6,738 nucleotides of DNA, taken from the NCBI GenBank assembly GCA_964438715.1, contig CAYTLQ010000262.1, forward strand, positions 1 through 6,738, read 5' to 3'. The first letter of the stretch is position 1, and each line of letters begins with the position of its first letter. This document shows, piece after piece, positions 1 to 4,439 of this stretch. A program made the translations under genes and the position numbers. The DNA comes from CAYTLQ01 sp964438715. GTDB taxonomy: Bacteria; Bacteroidota; Ignavibacteria; Ignavibacteriales; Ignavibacteriaceae. A model generated the notes under the pieces. The model worked only from the letters and a program-made list of their open reading frames with translations. It made no database searches and was not told the origin of the DNA.

Positions 1-13
1 GTATTTGTGTGTT
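1..13. other. Unassigned bases outside the adapter
   Basis: These 13 T/G-rich bases lie outside the P7 end of the adapter that follows, so they cannot be ordinary genomic flank of the same library molecule. A noisy remnant of a long-read platform adapter is one possibility, but the stretch is too short and too simple to assign. It should not be read as genomic sequence. Confidence 0.5.
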
Positions 14-79
14 CAAGAAGAAGACGGCATACGAGATCTAGTACGGTCTCGTGGGCTCGGAGAGGTGTATAAGAGAAAG
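14..79 (+). other. Illumina P7 / Nextera i7 adapter contamination (synthetic)
   Basis: Bases 14-37 match the 24-base Illumina P7 flow-cell sequence with one substitution (A for C at 18). Bases 38-45, CTAGTACG, match the i7 index I know as Nextera N702. Bases 46-79 match the Nextera read-2 transposase adapter with two substitutions (G for T at 64, A for C at 77). The order P7, index, transposon adapter, insert is exactly that of a finished Nextera library molecule, so genomic DNA starts at about base 80. The three substitutions suggest that the contig edge rests on very few or error-prone reads. Open frames crossing this stretch on either strand are chimeric and not genes. Confidence 0.97.
61..79 (+). 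other. Tn5 mosaic end within the library adapter
   Basis: These 19 bases are the Tn5 transposase mosaic end with two mismatches (at 64 and 77). It comes from tagmentation during library preparation and is not a resident transposon end: it is joined directly to the P7 and index sequence and no transposase gene is present. Its last base marks the junction with the genomic insert at 79/80. Confidence 0.95.
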
Positions 80-80
80 T

Positions 81-296
81 TCGATGGGTAGATGTGCAAA
101 CGGCGGAGGACCATATTGGGAACATGGCTATCATGTTCTAAAGGGTGTAGATAGAGTAATTCCCGTTGATGTCTATGTCCCCGGTTGTCCACCTCGTCCG
201 GAAGCGTTGCTTGAGGGATTATTGAAACTACAGGAAAAAATTCGTAGGGAGTCGCTAGTAAAGCAGGTTCCGTCAAGTGTTAAGGAGACTGTATGA
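81..296 (+). CDS. nuoB: NADH-quinone oxidoreductase subunit B (NuoB), C-terminal part only
   Basis: NuoB holds iron-sulfur cluster N2, which hands electrons to quinone at the junction of the peripheral and membrane arms of complex I. Only the last 71 residues are present. The frame enters at the Ser-Met-Gly before SMGRCANGGGPY and shows two of the four expected N2 cysteines: residue 5 (bases 93-95) and residue 36, in VPGCPPRPEAL (bases 186-188). The paired-cysteine motif that supplies the other two lies in the missing N-terminal part. The ATG at 84 and an in-frame ATG inside the adapter at 51 are not real starts. The tail after PEALLEGLLKLQEKI is short and basic. The TGA stop overlaps the nuoC start by four bases (ATGA), which points to translational coupling. 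The 5' truncation is artificial because the sequence switches to library adapter at base 79. Arg before the cysteine and Gly in CANGGG are unusual for the family and may be read errors near this junction. Confidence 0.95.
   Translation, partial: SMGRCANGGGPYWEHGYHVLKGVDRVIPVDVYVPGCPPRPEALLEGLLKLQEKIRRESLVKQVPSSVKETV
282..287 (+). promoter_or_regulatory. Ribosome binding site of nuoC
   Basis: AAGGAG lies inside the 3' end of nuoB, five bases before the ATG at 293. Together with the ATGA overlap it supports this start and suggests that nuoC translation is coupled to nuoB. Confidence 0.75.
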
Positions 297-823
297 AATC
301 AGCCGAAGAGATCTTTAATATCCTGAAATCGGTATATCCGGAGGATATTCTTGAATTCAATAATAATAAATTGTTCGAGTTCTGTATTAGTGTAAAAGCT
401 CAGGCAATTAAAAAAATTTCATCCTACCTCTTCCTCCACAAGGAACTGTTATTTGACAATTTAATACTGCTTTCAGCGGTAGATGATGCAAATGGTGAGA
501 AAATTAATTCTCCGGATGGCAGTTTCGATTATAAAGGTGGTACTCTTACGGTATTTTATCATTTAGAATCCACAAAACTAAAACACAAACTTTGTCTTAA
601 AGTTACGGTAAAGAGAGAGAACCCCATAATTCCGTCTGTTGTTGAAGTCTGGCGACATGCTGACTTTGAGGAACGGGAGGCTTACGATATGTTGGGAGTA
701 ATATTTGAAGGACATCCGAATTTGAAACGGATATTAATGCCTTATGATTGGGAATTTGGACATCCACTGCGTAAGGATTATAGAAATCCGGAATTTTATC
801 AGGGAATGAGAGTTCCATATTAA
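293..823 (+). CDS. nuoC: NADH-quinone oxidoreductase subunit C (NuoC, 30 kDa subunit)
   Basis: NuoC is a soluble, cofactor-free subunit of the complex I connecting module that packs against NuoD and NuoI on the cytoplasmic side. The protein has 176 residues. Its C-terminal part carries the 30-kDa-subunit signature at about residues 126-163: ERE at 127-129, DM at 132-133, GHP at 140-142, RIL at 146-148, DW at 152-153 and PLRKDY at 158-163. The N-terminal half (about 1-120) is less conserved, as is usual in the family. NuoC stands alone here, unlike the NuoCD fusion of Escherichia coli and many Bacteroidia: it ends with TAA 22 bases before nuoD. The start is fixed by the AAGGAG site and the ATGA overlap with nuoB. 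No transmembrane segment is evident, and nothing suggests truncation. Confidence 0.97.
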   Translation: MKSAEEIFNILKSVYPEDILEFNNNKLFEFCISVKAQAIKKISSYLFLHKELLFDNLILLSAVDDANGEKINSPDGSFDYKGGTLTVFYHLESTKLKHKLCLKVTVKRENPIIPSVVEVWRHADFEEREAYDMLGVIFEGHPNLKRILMPYDWEFGHPLRKDYRNPEFYQGMRVPY

Positions 824-845
824 TGAATTATTTAGTTAACTGAAT

Positions 846-1961
846 ATGAGCTTAAAAACTGAAGAAATGGTCCTTAATATGGGACCACAGCACCCCTCAA
901 CACACGGTGTATTACGACTTGAGATTGAACTGGATGGTGAGATTATTTCCGATGTCCGTCCTCATGTTGGTTATCTTCATAGATGTTTTGAAAAACATTG
1001 TGAGGTAATGACCTATCCACAAATTGTTCCCTATGTTGACAGGATGGACTATCTTGCCTCAATGTACAACGAATTTGGATACGCTGTCGCCGTAGAGCGT
1101 CTCCTGGGAATTCAGGTTCCTGAGCGTGTGGAATATATTCGTGTAATTATGGGCGAATTACAGCGCATCGCTTCGCATCTTGTGGCCGTTGGCACTTATG
1201 GAATTGATATCGGAGCATTTACTCCATTTCTCTATTGTTTCAGAGATCGGGAGCATATTCTTTCCTTATTCGAAATGACCTGTGGCGCCCGATTGCTTTA
1301 TAATTATATTTGGGTTGGCGGGCTCTCTCACGATCTGCACCCTGATTTTATAAGAAAAACCAAGGAATTTCTTCCTGAATTCAAAAAAACTTTGGTTGAA
1401 CTTAATAATCTTCTCAGTAGCAATAAGATATTTATTGAGAGAACAGCTAATGTAGGTGTTTTACCTCTTGAAACGGCAATAAATTATGGAGTTTCAGGGC
1501 CTAATTTGCGGGCAAGTGGTTTGAAATGGGATATTCGAAGGGATGATCCTTATTCGATTTATGACAGATTTGACTTTGAAATTCCTGTTGGTAAAGGGTG
1601 GCACGGAACTGTAGGTGATTGTTGGGATCGATATTATCTCCGTGTTCTTGAAATGGAAGAAAGTGTAAAAATCATTGAACAAGCTATTGAGCAGATTCCG
1701 GAAGGTAATGTTCAGGAAGCTATTCCAAAGAGAATAAAACCTCCGGAAGGTCAGATTTATGCCAGAGTAGAAAATCCTCGAGGTGAATTAGGTTATTTTA
1801 TTGTAAGTAAAGGCCAATTAAATCCTTTTAGAGTAAAGGTTCGGGCGCCATCATTCATACATTTAGGTATGATGGGTGAATTGTGTAAAGGCCATCTAGT
1901 GGCTGATATAATTGCAATTCTTGGCAGTATTGATATTGTTTTAGGAGAGGTTGACAGATGA
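846..1961 (+). CDS. nuoD: NADH-quinone oxidoreductase subunit D (NuoD, 49 kDa subunit)
   Basis: NuoD forms much of the quinone-binding cavity together with NuoB and NuoH, and descends from the large subunit of [NiFe] hydrogenases. The 371-residue protein is complete but at the short end of the family because it has little N-terminal extension. The key quinone-head-group residues are present: His20 in GPQHPSTHG and Tyr69 in RMDYL, 49 residues apart as are His38 and Tyr87 of the Thermus protein. Other family blocks are GYLHRCFEK (42-50), the GELQRIASHL region and the C-terminal GEVDR. An in-frame TAA at 837-839 rules out an upstream ATG. A later Met at residue 8 (base 867) is possible but would discard the usual TEEMVLNMG lead-in. 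There is no recognisable Shine-Dalgarno sequence before 846. The stop overlaps the nuoH start by four bases. nuoE, nuoF and nuoG, which follow nuoD in many operons, are absent here. Confidence 0.98.
   Translation: MSLKTEEMVLNMGPQHPSTHGVLRLEIELDGEIISDVRPHVGYLHRCFEKHCEVMTYPQIVPYVDRMDYLASMYNEFGYAVAVERLLGIQVPERVEYIRVIMGELQRIASHLVAVGTYGIDIGAFTPFLYCFRDREHILSLFEMTCGARLLYNYIWVGGLSHDLHPDFIRKTKEFLPEFKKTLVELNNLLSSNKIFIERTANVGVLPLETAINYGVSGPNLRASGLKWDIRRDDPYSIYDRFDFEIPVGKGWHGTVGDCWDRYYLRVLEMEESVKIIEQAIEQIPEGNVQEAIPKRIKPPEGQIYARVENPRGELGYFIVSKGQLNPFRVKVRAPSFIHLGMMGELCKGHLVADIIAILGSIDIVLGEVDR
1943..1947 (+). promoter_or_regulatory. Ribosome binding site of nuoH
   Basis: AGGAG (continuing as AGAGG) lies inside the last codons of nuoD, ten bases before the ATG at 1958. 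It supports the nuoH start that overlaps the nuoD stop as ATGA. Confidence 0.65.
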
Positions 1962-3028
1962 TTTATGACTATGTCGTAAAATTAAGCGGGAGCATGCTAT
2001 TAGCTCAGTTAGTCAATAGCCTTTTGCCTGTTGCTTTTATTATCCCATTTGCTCTCATTGCAGTTTATCTCGAAAGAAAAATAAGCGCACACATGCAGGA
2101 CAGGTTAGGTCCGATGCGTGTTGGCTATCATGGTTGGCTTCAGACTATTGCTGATATCATCAAACTTATCCAAAAGGAGGATATAGTTGCCGATAAAGCC
2201 GACAAACCACTTTTTAATATTGCTCCATTCCTCGTATTTCTGGGTAGTTACACAGCGTTTGCGGCAATTCCCTTTTCTTCTGCTTATATCGGCGCCAATA
2301 TTGACCTTGGTCTTTTATATATTGTTGCTGTAAGCGGACTGGTTGTTGCCGGAATATTAATGGCAGGTTGGGCATCAAATAATAAATACTCCCTACTGGG
2401 TGCAATGAGATCCGCCGCTCAAATAATAAGCTACGAAATTCCAACAGTGATGGTGATTGTCACAATATTAATCATAACGGGAACTCTTAATTTATATGAA
2501 CTGAGTGAAAAGCAGAATTCAAACATTTTTAATTGGTTGATTTTTGGTGGTTATGGCGGAGGATGGCAAAAATTTGTCCTCATCCCAATAATGGTATCAA
2601 GTTTTATTATACTTTTTATTTCAACCCTTGCAGAAGTAAACAGAACCCCGTTTGATATACCTGAAGCAGAATCTGAACTTGTTGCGGGATTTTTTACTGA
2701 ATATTCCGGAATGAAATTCGCAATGTTCTTTCTTGCTGAATATGGTAATATGTTTGCAGTATCGGCAATAATATCTGCTGTTTTCTTCGGTGGTTATCAT
2801 TCTCCGTTTGGATATGTAGGTAACCTTATCGGTGCTCAATGGCTTATCCCTATCGAACAATTCTTTTGGTTTACATTCAAGGGTGTATTTTTAGTAGGCG
2901 TTCAAATGTGGCTTCGTTGGACACTTCCCCGACTTCGGGTTGATCAGCTAATGCACATGTGCTGGAAATATCTCATCCCTATTGCATTTGTGAATTTACT
3001 TATCGTTGCTTTCATTATGGTACTATGA
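1958..3028 (+). CDS. nuoH: NADH-quinone oxidoreductase subunit H (NuoH)
   Basis: NuoH is the membrane subunit that anchors the peripheral arm, lines the entry of the quinone channel and starts the chain of charged residues leading to the proton pumps. The protein has 356 residues and about eight hydrophobic segments. Three family blocks are clear: ERKISAHMQDRLGP (39-52) followed by the QTIADIIKL segment; the acidic loop LAEVNRTPFDIPEAESELV (224-242) running into GFFTEYSGMKFAMFFLAEY (244-262); and LPRLRVDQLMHMCWK (323-337). The acidic residues of the second block (Glu226, Asp233, Glu236, Glu238, Glu240, Glu248 and Glu261) are retained, consistent with a working proton-coupling channel. The start is supported by an AGGAG site and the ATGA overlap with nuoD; Met13 is a less likely alternative. 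nuoI follows after 19 bases. Confidence 0.98.
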   Translation: MIYDYVVKLSGSMLLAQLVNSLLPVAFIIPFALIAVYLERKISAHMQDRLGPMRVGYHGWLQTIADIIKLIQKEDIVADKADKPLFNIAPFLVFLGSYTAFAAIPFSSAYIGANIDLGLLYIVAVSGLVVAGILMAGWASNNKYSLLGAMRSAAQIISYEIPTVMVIVTILIITGTLNLYELSEKQNSNIFNWLIFGGYGGGWQKFVLIPIMVSSFIILFISTLAEVNRTPFDIPEAESELVAGFFTEYSGMKFAMFFLAEYGNMFAVSAIISAVFFGGYHSPFGYVGNLIGAQWLIPIEQFFWFTFKGVFLVGVQMWLRWTLPRLRVDQLMHMCWKYLIPIAFVNLLIVAFIMVL

Positions 3029-3047
3029 TCTCTAAACAGGATAATTT

Positions 3048-3620
3048 ATGAGGACTTATTTTCAAAATATATATATGGCTTTGTACACCGCTCTGGTGGG
3101 CATGAAAATTACATTTCGCCATCTCTTTACACCATCGGTTACAATCCAATATCCCGAAGTTAAACCGCCAATGGTGGAAAGAGTTCGGAACAGATTATAT
3201 GTCAATATGGATGACTGTATCGGGTGTGACCAATGCGCCAGGGCATGTCCGGTAAATTGCATAACTATCGAAACAGTGAAAGCACTTCCAACTGATGACC
3301 TTGGTAAAACCTCTCAGGGAAAAAAGAAAGCTCTATGGGTTACCCGCTTTGATATCGATATTGCAAAATGTTGCTATTGTCAGTTATGCGTTTTTCCTTG
3401 TCCTACTGAGTGTATATATATGACCTCTTCTTATGAGTTTTCAGAATTTAAACGAGAGAACCTTGTTTATAATTTTGTTACTTTGACACAGGAGGAGATT
3501 GAAGAGAAAAAAGCAAACTTTGCAAAATTCGAAGCAGAGAAAGCCGCACAGAAGTCTGCAATGCCTCCGAAGGCGGCACCTGCTACTAAGCCTGATTCAA
3601 CAGATAATAAGACGGTTTAA
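3048..3620 (+). CDS. nuoI: NADH-quinone oxidoreductase subunit I (NuoI, two [4Fe-4S] ferredoxin-type subunit)
   Basis: NuoI carries clusters N6a and N6b and passes electrons to N2 in NuoB. The 190-residue protein has an amphipathic N-terminal segment (about 1-30, with GMKITFRHLF) that would lie along the membrane, then two CxxCxxCxxxCP motifs: Cys57, 60, 63 and 67, and Cys108, 111, 114 and 118. Cys109 is an extra cysteine beside the second motif, and Cys71 and Cys122 follow the two motifs. About 40 residues separate the motifs. From about residue 147 there is a charged, probably helical stretch rich in Glu, Lys and Ala, then a Pro/Ala/Thr/Lys tail to residue 190. This tail goes beyond the ferredoxin core and looks unstructured. 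The spacing to nuoH is 19 bases with only a weak AGG at 3038-3040. nuoJ starts two bases after the stop. With nuoEFG absent from this position, NuoI could be the entry point for electrons, but that is inference. Confidence 0.97.
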   Translation: MRTYFQNIYMALYTALVGMKITFRHLFTPSVTIQYPEVKPPMVERVRNRLYVNMDDCIGCDQCARACPVNCITIETVKALPTDDLGKTSQGKKKALWVTRFDIDIAKCCYCQLCVFPCPTECIYMTSSYEFSEFKRENLVYNFVTLTQEEIEEKKANFAKFEAEKAAQKSAMPPKAAPATKPDSTDNKTV

Positions 3621-3622
3621 TT

Positions 3623-4114
3623 ATGGATTTATATGTAATAATTTTTTACGCATTCGCCGCCATAACTATAATTTCCGGGCTAATAGTTGTAACTACACGA
3701 AATGTTATTTACGCAGCTTTTAACCTGATGCTAACTCTTTTTGGTGTTGCAGGACTTTATGTATTGCTTGGAGCAGACTTTATTGGAATAGTCCAGTTAA
3801 TCGTTTATGTAGGAGGTATCCTTATCCTTCTGCTGTTTGGTGTTATGCTCACAAACAATATAACAGATGTAAGTATAAAAACCGGTGTTATTCAGGTACT
3901 TCCAGCGACAATAGTTCTTGGCTTGTTTGGTGGTGTTCTGATAGGTGTTATCATCAATGCTCCCTGGAAAAACGCTCCCACAATGAATGATGTATTCACA
4001 ATAAACGCAATCGGTAAATCGTTGATGAATGAGTATATCCTCATTTTCGAATTACTCGGTGTTGTTTTATTAATCGCTCTTATTGGAGCCGCAAGCATAG
4101 CAAGGAGTAAATAA
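3623..4114 (+). CDS. nuoJ: NADH-quinone oxidoreductase subunit J (NuoJ)
   Basis: NuoJ is a small membrane subunit between NuoH and the antiporter-like subunits. Its third helix takes part in the conformational switch of the pump. The 163-residue protein shows five hydrophobic segments at about 4-24, 30-50, 54-77, 91-113 and 138-158, matching the family. The third contains the conserved IVQLIVYVGGILILLLF region; Tyr62 corresponds to the conserved tyrosine at the helix bulge in characterised enzymes. The loop at about 114-136 is polar. The gene starts two bases after nuoI with no clear ribosome binding site, so translation probably depends on coupling to nuoI. It ends two bases before nuoK. The length is normal for the family. 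Confidence 0.96.
   Translation: MDLYVIIFYAFAAITIISGLIVVTTRNVIYAAFNLMLTLFGVAGLYVLLGADFIGIVQLIVYVGGILILLLFGVMLTNNITDVSIKTGVIQVLPATIVLGLFGGVLIGVIINAPWKNAPTMNDVFTINAIGKSLMNEYILIFELLGVVLLIALIGAASIARSK
4102..4107 (+). promoter_or_regulatory. Ribosome binding site of nuoK
   Basis: AAGGAG lies inside the last codons of nuoJ, nine bases before the ATG at 4117. It is one of the clearest ribosome binding sites in the window and fixes the nuoK start. Confidence 0.75.
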
Positions 4115-4116
4115 GT

Positions 4117-4434
4117 ATGGCAATTACACCTGTTGGTTTAAATCATTTTTTAATAATTAGTTCACTGCTTTTTTGCTTCGGACTGTATGCAATCTTCACC
4201 AGAAAGAATGCAGTTATGGTTTTGATGGGTATTGAATTAATTCTTAACTCGGCAAATATCAATTTTGTCGCGTTTTCCAAGTTTGGCAACTTCGGGGTCA
4301 ATGGCCAGTTAGCGGCCCTTTTTGTCATTGTTCTGGCTGCGGCAGAAGCAGCAATTGCGCTGGCGATAGTTCTTAGCATTTATAAGAACTTCTCTAATGT
4401 GAATGTTGATGAAATTGATAATATGAGAGAATAA
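4117..4434 (+). CDS. nuoK: NADH-quinone oxidoreductase subunit K (NuoK)
   Basis: NuoK is a three-helix membrane subunit related to MrpC of Na+/H+ antiporters. It links NuoH and NuoJ to the larger pumps through buried glutamates. The protein has 105 residues, close to the usual 100, with hydrophobic segments at about 8-27, 31-54 and 64-89. Both essential glutamates are present: Glu40 in MGIELILNSANINF and Glu77 in AAAEAAIALAIV, matching Glu36 and Glu72 of the E. coli protein. The hydrophilic end (about 90-105) is acidic. The start is fixed by an AAGGAG site in the nuoJ end, and nuoL begins five bases after the stop. Confidence 0.97.
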   Translation: MAITPVGLNHFLIISSLLFCFGLYAIFTRKNAVMVLMGIELILNSANINFVAFSKFGNFGVNGQLAALFVIVLAAAEAAIALAIVLSIYKNFSNVNVDEIDNMRE

Positions 4435-4439
4435 CTCTT

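Noticed and set aside
61..79. Tn5-type mosaic end as evidence of a resident transposon
   Set aside because: It is continuous with P7 and an i7 index, which identifies it as library adapter, and no transposase or second end is present.
51..80. Extension of NuoB upstream to an in-frame ATG at 51
   Set aside because: These codons are adapter sequence, so the in-frame ATG is a coincidence and the true N-terminal part of NuoB is missing.
13..276. Reverse-strand open frame of 87 codons across the left edge
   Set aside because: It runs through the synthetic adapter and opposite the conserved nuoB coding sequence; its translation has no recognisable domain.
1995..2025. A tRNA-like D-arm string (TAGCTCAGTTAGTCAATAGC) near the start of nuoH
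   Set aside because: It resembles the 5' part of a tRNA, but no anticodon arm, T-arm or acceptor pairing follows, and the bases encode the N-terminal segment of NuoH in frame.
3499..3723. Plus-strand open frame of 74 codons bridging nuoI and nuoJ
   Set aside because: It lies in another frame of two well-supported genes and its Arg/His/Asn-rich translation is typical of an out-of-frame shadow.
4143..4379. Reverse-strand open frame of 78 codons opposite nuoK
   Set aside because: It is fully covered by nuoK, whose conserved glutamates and ribosome binding site are clear; the antisense translation mirrors the composition of the sense gene.
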